In this document: positions 25,616 through 34,121 of the stretch, one piece after another
How the letters are laid out: each line of letters opens with the position of its first letter
Position numbering within the stretch: position 1 is the first letter of the stretch
Translations under genes and position numbers: made by a program
Notes under the pieces: model-generated
Database searches by the model: none
What the model was told of the DNA's origin: nothing
What the model saw: only the letters and a program-made list of their open reading frames with translations
NCBI GenBank assembly: GCA_964621455.1
Contig: CAZULW010000007.1
Span: 10,507-74,506 of the forward strand
Direction: 5' to 3'
From: G020354025 sp964621455
GTDB lineage: Bacteria; Fidelibacterota; Marinisomatia; SCGC-AAA003-L08; TS1B11
Length of the DNA: 64,000 nucleotides

Positions 25616-26416
25616 ATGATGGCATATCTGTACAGGCTGTTGGAGCACATCCCCCCTGCGGTGCGGCGGATTGTCGTTCAGCGTTGGTATCAAAATCCAG
25701 CGGGCAAATATCGCGACAAAGACTGGACCTTTATGAACTGGGGTTTCGTGGACCTGGATTCCAAGGCTTCGCGCCTCGAACTGGACCCGGCCCTGGAAGG
25801 GGAACGCTATAGTGTCCAGCTGTACCATCATGTTGCCAGTGCTGTGGATCTAAAGGGGAAGGATGTGCTGGAGGTCGGTTCTGGCCGGGGCGGAGGTGCA
25901 GCCTATATCCAGTGCTACCTGCAATCCCGATCGATGACCGGTGTTGATTTTTCGGCCAACGCGGTTGATTTTTCTCAAGTGACGCACACAGCCGAAGGAC
26001 TTACCTTCATAGCGGGGGATGCCGAGTCCCTGCCATTTGACGATCATTCCTTTGATGTGGTCATTAATGTGGAATCGTCCCACACCTATGGCTCTATGGA
26101 GACCTTTCTAGGGGAAGTTACCCGAGTACTGCGACCAAATGGATATTTCCTTTTCGCCGACGTCCGGCCCAAAGGGAGCATTCATACTCTGCGCTGTCAA
26201 CTGCAGGATTCCGGCCTTCACATCCTGGATGAAAAGGATATTTCCCAGAATGTTCTTAAGGCTCTGGAGACAGATACCGGACGCAAGTATACCTTAATTA
26301 GAGCGAAGGTTCGACAGGTCATCGCTAAGTCTATTAAGAATTTTGCTGGTATGCGCGGCCTATCATCCGGCGAGACCCAGTACCTTAGCGTTGTAATGCA
26401 AAAGGGCGCGACATAA
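25616..26416 (+). CDS. class I SAM-dependent methyltransferase
   Basis: 266 aa. The SAM-binding motif I is KDVLEVGSGRGGGAAYI near residue 83; motif II is a conserved Asp in MTGVDFSANAVDF; then AGDAESLPFDDHSFDVVINVESSHTYGSM and LGEVTRVLRPNGYFLFAD. The order fits small-molecule methyltransferases of the Methyltransf_11 kind, related to enzymes that methylate lipids or polyketides. Two adjacent ATG codons (25616 and 25619) can start it. It stands alone and its substrate is unknown. Confidence 0.85.
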   Translation: MMAYLYRLLEHIPPAVRRIVVQRWYQNPAGKYRDKDWTFMNWGFVDLDSKASRLELDPALEGERYSVQLYHHVASAVDLKGKDVLEVGSGRGGGAAYIQCYLQSRSMTGVDFSANAVDFSQVTHTAEGLTFIAGDAESLPFDDHSFDVVINVESSHTYGSMETFLGEVTRVLRPNGYFLFADVRPKGSIHTLRCQLQDSGLHILDEKDISQNVLKALETDTGRKYTLIRAKVRQVIAKSIKNFAGMRGLSSGETQYLSVVMQKGAT

Positions 26417-26829
26417 ACGTCCTAGCCACAAGCGCTGCACCTCCCGCTTCGGCAGCCCTTCCGACGAAGGCCACACCCCGTCTACTAAGCTTTGCCCTGG
26501 GGAGTTACACCGAGTCCGGGGAGGCCCGCCACGGCGAGTCGCTCGGGGAGGCCGGTTACATCTAGACTGGCTATGGCCAGGGCTGGCGTATCGAAGGGTT
26601 ACTCCCAGAATCCCGCGGGTTCGTCTGGCAACCTGCCCTGAGCGGGGTCGAAGGGAGGGGTGAGGTTATCCGTAATGATCCCTTCGGGAAAAGCAGCGGC
26701 ACGGAACTTCACGATTAGCCATTGGTAAAAGAAAGGTTGATTTTTTTCGGGGGAAGTCCCGGCTGGTTTATCTCTTGACAACTTCCAATATAATATAATA
26801 TCTTAAGGCGGAGGCTAGATGGCACTTCC
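26417..26829. other. intergenic region with promoter
   Basis: 413 bases. A G4-type block (gagtccggggaggcccgcc) lies at 26500-26560, an S3 unit (cctgccctgagcggggtcga) near 26630-26660, and a fragment of the MITE-like end (ttttttcgggggaagtccc) at 26736-26757. The right end is an AT-rich promoter for the following operon. Confidence 0.6.
26775..26803 (+). promoter_or_regulatory. sigma70-like promoter of the activase/dehydratase-like operon
   Basis: A perfect TTGACA hexamer at 26775-26780 is followed by a run of overlapping tataat/taatat hexamers at about 26789-26803. A GGCGGAGG ribosome-binding sequence comes at 26808-26815. It is the best canonical promoter in the window. Confidence 0.6.
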
Positions 26830-28566
26830 ATGACAATGAACGCTGAGATACTGGAAGATATTATCCAAGACCAGTTGGATCAAAAGCAACGTGAACTGGA
26901 ACTTACTAAAGGTATTGATCTACAACTGAAACAGCATTACCGCCGTCCAATTGAACACTCATTTACTCGTGATCAAAGAGACAGGACCACGATCCTTTTC
27001 GGTGGGCTGACACGGAGACATGAGCGGCTGATCGAAGGAGCGACGCGAGGACTCGGTTACGATTGCAAAGCTCTGCCTACATGCGACTTGAAGGCATATG
27101 AACTTGGCCGGGAATACGGGAATAACGGCTATTGTAACCCTGCGTACTTCATGGTGGGCAACTTAGTTAAATACCTGCAAAGCCTGGAAGCCAAAGGCAT
27201 AGGTCGGCAGGAAATTATCGACAGATATGTCTTTTTGACGGTGGGGGCTTGCGGCCCATGCAGGTTTGGCTTGTATGAGGAAGAATATCGACTTGCCCTA
27301 CGACTCTCCGGCTTTGATGGGTTCCGGGTACTCCTGATCAATATGACCGGCTCTTTAAACCAATCGGGTGAGCAAGCTGGACTGAATATGAACCTTGACT
27401 TCTTCCTCATCCTCGTTACTGCGCTGATCATGGGCGATGTGCTCAACCAGCTCGCCTTCCAAATACGGCCCTATGAACTTGAACCAGGTCGTACGGACAA
27501 GGTGATGGAAGAAGTCCTCACTTACCTCCCCGATGTTTTCAGGGAGAGAAAGTTGTTCGAGCTGAATGGTGGGTGGAAAAGGCTGCTAACGGGATCTAAG
27601 CTCGAGGGAAGGCTGATTTACATAGGCAGGTTCCTTGACCATATGACGACCCACTACTTCGTTGATGCGCTATGCAAGGCACGAAACCAGTTCGACGAAA
27701 TTCAAATCGATCGGTTCAGGGTCCGCCCGATCGTCAGGATTATTGGTGAATTCTGGTCAGCGATGGTGGAAGGCGACGGCAATTTCAATATGTTCCGCTT
27801 TCTTGAGGAAGAGGGCACTGAAGTAAGTATCGATCAGGCGGTAGGCACTCAAATCATGCGTGTCCTGCATCTAACCAAGCAGAGACTGCGGGACAGGAAA
27901 GGCATTTTTGAAAGCAAAGATATCCCTTCCTGGTGGAGACTGGATAGTAGGTTAAAAGATACTATACGGCACAGGAAAAGGGTGGACATCCTGACACTCG
28001 CGGAGAAACTATACCGACGGGAAGGCTCCCGCTACCAGAAAGCATTAGGCGCTACACTACACGAGATCGTCGATATATACGAGCTCCAGCGTCTGGCGTC
28101 CCCGTTTTATAACTGGCGTTGCGGCGCGGGCGAAAGCCACATTGAAATTGGCAAGAACATCTACTATCATATGCATGATCTCTGCCACATGGTTCTCAGC
28201 TTAAAGCCTTTTGGCTGTATGCCAAGTACGCAATCTGACGGCGCCCAGACAGCTGTTGTCGAGCAATACAAGGATATGATCTACCTGCCGATCGAGACAT
28301 CCGCTGAGGGCGAGATTCTCGCTCATAGCCGGGTTCAGATGGCCTTGGACGCCGCCCGGGAAAAGGCAAAGCAGGAGTTCAAAGAGGCTTTGGCTTGCAC
28401 CGGCAGGCGCTTGGACGAACTGAAAGCGTACGTTGAGGACCATCCAAAACTCAAGCGTCCTATATACCGCGTACCCCGCAGAAAAGGTGTAGTCGGCAGT
28501 GCAGCGCGATTTGTGTTGCACGTTGCTGACCTGATGGACGATAGGGGGGCCCGCTTTGCGGCCTGA
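26830..28566 (+). CDS. 2-hydroxyacyl-CoA dehydratase-like (HgdB/DUF2229-type C-terminal) protein
   Basis: 578 aa, soluble. It has conserved cysteine blocks TVGACGPCRFGLYEEEY near residue 140 and LKPFGCMPSTQSDGAQTAV near 460, which correspond to the C-terminal part of the 1439-aa fused protein further along (DGPCRFGQYQ and IGPFGCMPNRLSE). Such proteins are relatives of HgdB, the [4Fe-4S] substrate subunit of 2-hydroxyacyl-CoA dehydratases and benzoyl-CoA reductases. It is followed after 50 bases by the activase gene, so the two are probably partners. The substrate is unknown. The start ATG at 26830 lies 14 bases after GGCGGAGG; a second ATG follows at 26836. Confidence 0.72.
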   Translation: MTMNAEILEDIIQDQLDQKQRELELTKGIDLQLKQHYRRPIEHSFTRDQRDRTTILFGGLTRRHERLIEGATRGLGYDCKALPTCDLKAYELGREYGNNGYCNPAYFMVGNLVKYLQSLEAKGIGRQEIIDRYVFLTVGACGPCRFGLYEEEYRLALRLSGFDGFRVLLINMTGSLNQSGEQAGLNMNLDFFLILVTALIMGDVLNQLAFQIRPYELEPGRTDKVMEEVLTYLPDVFRERKLFELNGGWKRLLTGSKLEGRLIYIGRFLDHMTTHYFVDALCKARNQFDEIQIDRFRVRPIVRIIGEFWSAMVEGDGNFNMFRFLEEEGTEVSIDQAVGTQIMRVLHLTKQRLRDRKGIFESKDIPSWWRLDSRLKDTIRHRKRVDILTLAEKLYRREGSRYQKALGATLHEIVDIYELQRLASPFYNWRCGAGESHIEIGKNIYYHMHDLCHMVLSLKPFGCMPSTQSDGAQTAVVEQYKDMIYLPIETSAEGEILAHSRVQMALDAAREKAKQEFKEALACTGRRLDELKAYVEDHPKLKRPIYRVPRRKGVVGSAARFVLHVADLMDDRGARFAA

Positions 28567-28616
28567 CAGCTGGACACAGCGTGATAAAACCCACTCCCTT
28601 TGATCAATATGTATGA

Positions 28617-31600
28617 ATGGACAGGTGGGATATGAGCCCCATTAAGCTTCGTGCTGGAATAGATGTAGGTTCGACCACGATCAAAGCCGTTGTCATCGGT
28701 GAGCAAACCGATGAAATACTCTGGCAGGACTACCAGCGTCACGAAGGCAGCCAGGCAGAAAAGCTTCTGGAATTCCTCAAGAGGATCGAGGCAGAGTTTC
28801 CCGATGTACCAAGCGAAGGGATGCGGGTATGCATCACCGGCAGTGGTGGCAAGAGCCTGGGTAAGCATATCGGTGTGAAATATACGCAGGAGGTTAGTGC
28901 GGTGTGTCTTGCGGTGGAGAAGCTTCACCCTGAAACGGGTTCGGTCATCGAGCTTGGGGGACAAGACGCCAAGATCATCCTATTCAAAGAAGACCCGAAG
29001 ACAGGCCGGAAGAGGAAGATCTTCAGCATGAATGACAAGTGCGCAGGTGGTACCGGCGCTGTTATAGACAAGATAAGCGCCAAGCTCGGAATTCCGGTTG
29101 AAGAACTCCGTGACCAAGGTTTCCATGGAATCAAGCTCCACCACGTGGCAGGGAAGTGCGGTGTTTTCGCTGAAACAGATATCAACAGCCTCCAAATGCA
29201 GCGAGTCCCGACAGATCAGTTGATGGCCAGCCTGTTCGAAGCGCTTGTGGGGCAAAACCTATCGGTGCTTACCCGAGGCCACACCCTTCAGCCGGTCGTG
29301 CTCCTTCTCGGCGGGCCGAACACCTTTATACGGGGGATGCAGGAAGCGTGGCGCGCCAATATTCCGTTAATCTGGGAGGAGAGGGAGTTTCTCCTGCCCG
29401 AGGACATTGACCCGCAAGAACAAATTAAGGTACCCGACAACGCCCAGTACTTTGGCGCCATCGGTGCTGTGGAGTACAGCAGGAAAGAGGATGTGGGGCC
29501 ATATGCGGGCTGGAGCGGCTTGGAATATTACCTTATTGACGGGCGTAAAAAGGAAATGAAGCGCTCCGCAGCAGGATTGTGGAAGTCCAAGGCGGAGCTG
29601 GAAGAGTTCAAGGAGAAGTATCATAAAAAGCCTTTTAAAGCCACACCCTTCGTGCCAGGAGAAGTAGTAGAAGCTTTCATCGGCTTGGATGGAGGCTCGA
29701 CATCGACAAAGGCGGTATTAATGAACCGGGCAAAGGATGTACTGGCAAAGGCTTACCAACTCTCCAAAGGCAATCCCATAGAAGACACGAAAGAGATCTT
29801 CGCTAAACTGCGAGACCAGGTTGAATCTGCGGGAGCCACTCTTGAGATACTGGGCGTAGGGGTGACGGGGTACGCCAAGGATGTTCTGAAGGATGTTCTA
29901 AGAGCAGACACGGCCATCGTAGAGACGGTGGCACACACCGAAGCAGCCCTACATTTTTACAAAAATGTAGACGTCATCTGCGACATAGGGGGCCAGGACA
30001 TCAAAATCATGATCCTGAAGAATGGGAAAGTCAAAGATTTCAAGTTGAACACCCAATGTTCGGCAGGGAACGGTTACTTCCTCCAAAGCACTACGCAGGA
30101 CTTTCGGATTCCTGTCGAGCATTACGCAGACGTGGCCTTCGAAGCGGAAGCTATGCCCAATTTCTCCTACGGTTGTGCAATTTTCATGCAGTCTGATATT
30201 GTGAACTTCCAGCGCCAAGGATGGAAACCACAGGAAATTATGGCGGGATTGGCGTCGGTTCTGCCGAAGAACATCTGGCTATACGTGGCACAGATACCCA
30301 ATCTTGTCAGATTAGGTACGAACTTCGTACTTCAGGGTGGTACTCAGCACAACTTGGCCGCGGTGAAGGCACAGGTCGATTTCATCGAGGCAAGGTTTCG
30401 CGGCAAAGAGGAAAAGCCGAACATCGTAGTGCACGAACATTGTGGTGAAAGCGGCGCAATAGGTGCCGCTCTGGAAACCATACGACTCTGGAAGAACGGT
30501 AGGAAAACCACATTCATCGATCTTGAGGCTACTGATAAAATCAGTTACAAAACGACCACGGATGAGGACACCCGCTGTTATTTTTGCAAGAACAAATGTA
30601 TGCGGACCTTTATCGATATAGCGATATCTGGGCAGCAGGAGAGAGAGAATGTTGGAGTTCATCACATGAATGGACCCCACGAACAAACGACCGCCAAGCT
30701 CCATGCCAGGGACTCAGCAAATAACGGTGGTGTGAACTCGAAGGTGCCCTTGGCCCAAGGTGCCAGGCGACTGATCGTGGGTAATTCATGCGAGAAGGGC
30801 TCCGTCGAGGATCTTGAAGACATGCGGGAAATAAGAAAAGAGATTAATGCGAAATTGCAAGCCACTCCAAACTTTGTGGGTCTGAGCGCCAAAGAAGCCT
30901 TTGGAAGTTTTTTTATTAAAAACGTGTCAGATCCACTCCCAAGAATCGCTTTAACCCGTAAGACAAGGCGACGTTCCAAGCTTACGAAGGGGCGTGCCGA
31001 GATTCGGATAGGCATCCCACGGGTGCTGAACATCTATTCAGTTGCCCCGCTCTTCAATGCGTATTTTGAAAGCTTAGGCATCCCATACAAGAACTTAGTC
31101 TACTCGGACTACACGTCTGATAAACTTTACAGGGAAGGTGTTAAGAGGGGTTCCATCGATCCCTGCTACCCGAGCAAGCTGGCCATACCACACATCCACA
31201 ACCTGATATACACCAAGCATGCCAGGAACCCGCTTGATGTCATTTTCTTCCCCATGATCGATGACCTGCCATCAATCATGGTGGATACTCATGACTTTCT
31301 GGTGTGCCCGACGATAACGGCAACACCGGAGGTAGTAAAGGCCGCATTCGTAAAGGAAGGCAACCTCTTCGAGAAGAAAGGCATTACCTTCCTCAATACC
31401 TTTATCAATATCGGGCGCCCCGCACTTTTTGAGCGGCAGCTGTATGTCCAGTTTAAAAACATCTTAAGTCTCTCGAAAGGGGAGCATGCCAGGGCCATCC
31501 AGGTAGGCTACGCCGCGCTTAACAAGTTCAACAAGCGCATGCTAAGCAAAGCGAAGGAGACACTCAAGCGTCTAGAAAAGGAAAACCGTATTGGCATTGT

Positions 31601-32144
31601 GCTGCTTAGCAGGCCATACCACAATGATCACGGGATCAATCACGACATTGCGGTTGAATTCCAGAAGAGAGGCTACCCGATCTTTACCTCGGACTCCTTA
31701 CCGATTGACGATGAGATCCTCGACTGGCTGTTTGGCAACGAGGTTCGGGCGGGGATCATTAGCCACCCGATGGATATCTCAGACGTGTGGAAAAATTCCT
31801 CCAGTGAAATTTCAGGCCGGAAGCTCTGGGCAGCTAAATATGCCGCGCGGCACCCAAACCTGGTTGCGCTTGAAATGTCCAACTTTAAATGCGGTCATGA
31901 CGCACCTACCTACACGGTGATAGAGGAAATTGTAGAAAATTCTGGAACGCCATACTTCAGTTTTAAGGATCTGGATGAAAACAGACCCGCCGGCTCTATA
32001 AGGATAAGAGTTGAAACCATCAATTACTTTCTCAAGCGACATCGTGAAGACATGATAAGGATGGCCGAAAAGAGGGAGTTGATAATAGACGAACTCGCTG
32101 ACTACGAGAAAGAGCTGCGAGGTACGCTAGTTGCCGCTGGATGA
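28617..32144 (+). CDS. double ASKHA acyl-CoA dehydratase activase-like protein with DUF2229 domain
   Basis: 1175 aa. Two BadF/BadG/HgdC-type ATPase domains lie in tandem, each with its phosphate loop (AGIDVGSTTIKAVVIG near residue 15; IGLDGGSTSTKAVLMN near 360) and cluster-binding cysteines (MNDKCAGGTGAVID; LNTQCSAGNGYFL). After a CYFCKNKC motif near 655 comes a DUF2229 domain (RIGIPRVLNIYSVAPLFNAYFESLG; DPCYPSKLAIPHIHNL). HgdC-type activases use ATP hydrolysis to drive one electron onto a partner [4Fe-4S] enzyme at very low potential. The preceding 578-aa gene would be that partner. An ATG at 28632 is an alternative start. Its physiological reaction is not known. Confidence 0.82.
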   Translation: MDRWDMSPIKLRAGIDVGSTTIKAVVIGEQTDEILWQDYQRHEGSQAEKLLEFLKRIEAEFPDVPSEGMRVCITGSGGKSLGKHIGVKYTQEVSAVCLAVEKLHPETGSVIELGGQDAKIILFKEDPKTGRKRKIFSMNDKCAGGTGAVIDKISAKLGIPVEELRDQGFHGIKLHHVAGKCGVFAETDINSLQMQRVPTDQLMASLFEALVGQNLSVLTRGHTLQPVVLLLGGPNTFIRGMQEAWRANIPLIWEEREFLLPEDIDPQEQIKVPDNAQYFGAIGAVEYSRKEDVGPYAGWSGLEYYLIDGRKKEMKRSAAGLWKSKAELEEFKEKYHKKPFKATPFVPGEVVEAFIGLDGGSTSTKAVLMNRAKDVLAKAYQLSKGNPIEDTKEIFAKLRDQVESAGATLEILGVGVTGYAKDVLKDVLRADTAIVETVAHTEAALHFYKNVDVICDIGGQDIKIMILKNGKVKDFKLNTQCSAGNGYFLQSTTQDFRIPVEHYADVAFEAEAMPNFSYGCAIFMQSDIVNFQRQGWKPQEIMAGLASVLPKNIWLYVAQIPNLVRLGTNFVLQGGTQHNLAAVKAQVDFIEARFRGKEEKPNIVVHEHCGESGAIGAALETIRLWKNGRKTTFIDLEATDKISYKTTTDEDTRCYFCKNKCMRTFIDIAISGQQERENVGVHHMNGPHEQTTAKLHARDSANNGGVNSKVPLAQGARRLIVGNSCEKGSVEDLEDMREIRKEINAKLQATPNFVGLSAKEAFGSFFIKNVSDPLPRIALTRKTRRRSKLTKGRAEIRIGIPRVLNIYSVAPLFNAYFESLGIPYKNLVYSDYTSDKLYREGVKRGSIDPCYPSKLAIPHIHNLIYTKHARNPLDVIFFPMIDDLPSIMVDTHDFLVCPTITATPEVVKAAFVKEGNLFEKKGITFLNTFINIGRPALFERQLYVQFKNILSLSKGEHARAIQVGYAALNKFNKRMLSKAKETLKRLEKENRIGIVLLSRPYHNDHGINHDIAVEFQKRGYPIFTSDSLPIDDEILDWLFGNEVRAGIISHPMDISDVWKNSSSEISGRKLWAAKYAARHPNLVALEMSNFKCGHDAPTYTVIEEIVENSGTPYFSFKDLDENRPAGSIRIRVETINYFLKRHREDMIRMAEKRELIIDELADYEKELRGTLVAAG

Positions 32145-32453
32145 CCCGCCGGTGCCGATCACCTTCTTCGACCACGCAGCCCTGCCGCCTTCGATACCGA
32201 GCCGGTTGTACGTTTTCATGACCTCATAGACAGCTGGGGGAAAAAACTATGAGATACTTTTCACCTCCCCAGTTGCACAGGTGTGTTTCATACCAGATCC
32301 CTCGCTCCGTGATTTTCATTCCGCCTCATTTGAAGGGTCTTCTGCTTGATCAGGGCTCGTTGATCAGGATCTGTCTGCTTCGCCCTCGGTGTATATCCAC
32401 AGACCTCAGACTACACGCAGTATAAACGGCGGCCGTAGTGGGAACATCTCGCC
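32145..32453. other. intergenic region with degenerate promoter-cassette copy
   Basis: 309 bases with no gene. At 32230-32365 there is a decayed copy of the promoter cassette, minus orientation (tatctcatagttttttcc and, further right, ttccgcctcatttgaaggg corresponding to the palindrome). Its -35 hexamer is lost, and it points at the 3' end of the activase gene. Confidence 0.5.
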
Positions 32454-33158
32454 TCACTGCTGCTGAGTACTATTGGGATGAAATGATCTTCCACAGGTGG
32501 CGATAAGGGAACAGGCCGTCGGCCAGAGTAAGTGCCGCGAGGAAAAGGGGGGCAATGTGTTAATATAAAGATAGTCTTCAATCGTAAGTCCATGTTTACT
32601 AACTATCTTCTGAATCTCTTTCCTCCTAATAACTCTGACGTGAGGGTTCACAAACCTCTTGTTTTTGATTGACTCAAATATTATCAGATGAGGGAGGGTG
32701 TCGCCTTTTACCCGCTCCTGCGGGACGGTAATAATGAACTTACCTCGAGGAGCCAAGACCTGACTGAGGGAACCCAGCAACTCCTCGCAGCTTTGGACGT
32801 GTTCCAGTACATGACCCATGAAGATAACATCAAATTCAGGGCTCATCGTTTCCACTGCGCTTGGCAAAATAAATTTCACCTTAGGATAATCCCTTGCGCC
32901 CCGATCCAGTGCTTCCCTGTCGATATCGGTACCATACACCTCCGCCTGGGTGTGTCCCTGAATAATGCTCGACAGGAAACCATCTCTGCAACCAAAATCC
33001 AGAATTTTCTTAGGTGCCAGCTTATCAAAGATCTTGAGGAGTTCCATTCTTTCTCGTTTTTTAAAATAGTTAACCCGATTGACCCAGTTCACACAGCGAA
33101 AAAAGGATTCATTGGCCAAATCCCTTATTGATGGGGCATTATCCTTCGCTATTGGCAC
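32454..33158 (-). CDS. class I SAM-dependent methyltransferase (UbiG-like fold)
   Basis: 234 aa. Motif I KKILDFGCRDGFLSSII near residue 50, acidic motif II VYGTDIDREAL, then EFDVIFMGHVLEHVQSCEELLGSLSQVLAPRGKFIITVPQE, the usual motifs II-III of Methyltransf_23/25 proteins. The C-terminal 60 residues hold no recognised domain. The protein is soluble and its substrate unknown. It lies alone, convergent with the activase operon, in a region rich in debris and repeats. Confidence 0.8.
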   Translation of the reverse strand: MPIAKDNAPSIRDLANESFFRCVNWVNRVNYFKKRERMELLKIFDKLAPKKILDFGCRDGFLSSIIQGHTQAEVYGTDIDREALDRGARDYPKVKFILPSAVETMSPEFDVIFMGHVLEHVQSCEELLGSLSQVLAPRGKFIITVPQERVKGDTLPHLIIFESIKNKRFVNPHVRVIRRKEIQKIVSKHGLTIEDYLYINTLPPFSSRHLLWPTACSLIATCGRSFHPNSTQQQ

Positions 33159-33265
33159 TCAGTTCTCTCCTCTTATTACCTGGATAACTTTCTCGAGCAT
33201 TTTAATCAGGAAGTGGTAAGCTTACTACGAAGTTTATTAATGATTTCCTCCAGGGAAAAGCTCTT

Positions 33266-33396
33266 CAGGCCTTCCCCCGAAATACTCAGGTGAAACCAGG
33301 GACTCTTTCAAGGGGTGCTCTTTAGGCAGTGGAGAGTAGAGTACTTATGATTATGCGTCCTCGTTTACAAAGCCGCTGAAGCGGTTGTCACAATAC
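33266..33396 (-). repeat. MITE-like element, right-half copy
   Basis: Read on the minus strand it runs ccgcttcagcggctttgtaa, gacgcataatcat, tactctactct, ggtttcacctgagtatttcgggggaa. These match 13426-13553 in order, with scattered substitutions. Confidence 0.7.
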
Positions 33397-33435
33397 GCTG
33401 GAACCTGCTGTAAACCAACGACTTTCCTGTCCAAA

Positions 33436-33597
33436 GGGGATCCTTGTATAGACGCCGGCACAGCGTTTTTTTCCTGGGATAACGATACGTTAGCCAACCT
33501 CGGTCCCGATGATTACACCGGCTCGGCCCCCGACATGGGCGCGTTTGAACATGGTACGGTTTCGATGGCTGGCAGTACGGTTCCGGCGCATCGATAA
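33436..33597 (+). pseudogene. fragment of a secreted beta-helix-type surface protein
   Basis: The frame reads GDPCIDAGTAFFSWDND...GPDDYTGSAPDMGAFEHG. The pattern P-C-I-D-A-G ... D-Y-x-G-x-A-P-D-M-G-A-x-E is the typical end of parallel beta-helix or choice-of-anchor surface proteins. Nothing upstream continues the gene, because the debris begins right there, so it is a remnant. Confidence 0.6.
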
Positions 33598-33612
33598 TTT
33601 TCGCTTTACCGG

Positions 33613-33738
33613 GGCTATTCCATCCACCTGGTCCCCCGCTTGAGGGCCACCCAGGGTATTCTTTTCATGCGCAGCATGACGTTCGACGAGCTCCATGCTT
33701 CAGCCCGCTCGCTGCGTGAATCGGTGGGGCGGGTTTAG
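33613..33738 (+). pseudogene. coding-like fragment of unknown origin
   Basis: A 42-codon stretch (GYSIHLVPRLRATQGILF, then a helical ARSLRESVGRV end) has protein-like composition and ends at TAG, but no start or upstream context. I do not recognise the parent protein. Confidence 0.25.
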
Positions 33739-34121
33739 CCGGTAGCCGCCACCTGCCGGCGGGTACAGCCTCCCGCCATCCCCCGCCATGCGGCGGTCCA
33801 GTTCTTGTCCTCGGTCCCAACGCTTCGGGATTCCCCCTCGCCTTCAGGAGAGAGAGAACGACACGAAGCGTCTGGGGTGAGTGATTCAGAGCCTGCCCTG
33901 CCGGGTCTTCACGGTCTTGGTGGTCAGGCAGACCCCGGCCAGGTCCTCACAGTTGACGGCGGACTTAGCCTGCCTCGTCTGTAGCGCGGCAGCCCTAACC
34001 ACAACGCGGTACGTGCATAGGGGCTGCTCGGGCTATTAAACTCTCTACATGTAAGAACGACCCTTTATCGTCGTTTGGATCGACCAGTTTAACTTTCGGC
34101 CCGCAACCTTTGGAGAGCCCT

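Larger units (their letters stand above)
33159..34121. other. gene debris region
   Basis: About 960 bases with no intact gene. It contains the reversed right half of the MITE-like element (33266-33396), a fragment of a surface protein (33436-33597), and a second coding fragment of unknown origin (33613-33738). The GC-rich stretch from 33740 to 34110 shows nothing I can identify. Confidence 0.55.

Noticed and set aside
26417..26829. Plus and minus short frames upstream of the activase operon
   Set aside because: They are built from S3 and G4 repeat sequence and lack start signals.
33740..34110. GC-rich stretch suspected of being a group II intron or transposase remnant
   Set aside because: I found no reverse-transcriptase, domain V or transposase motif in any frame; left as unexplained debris.
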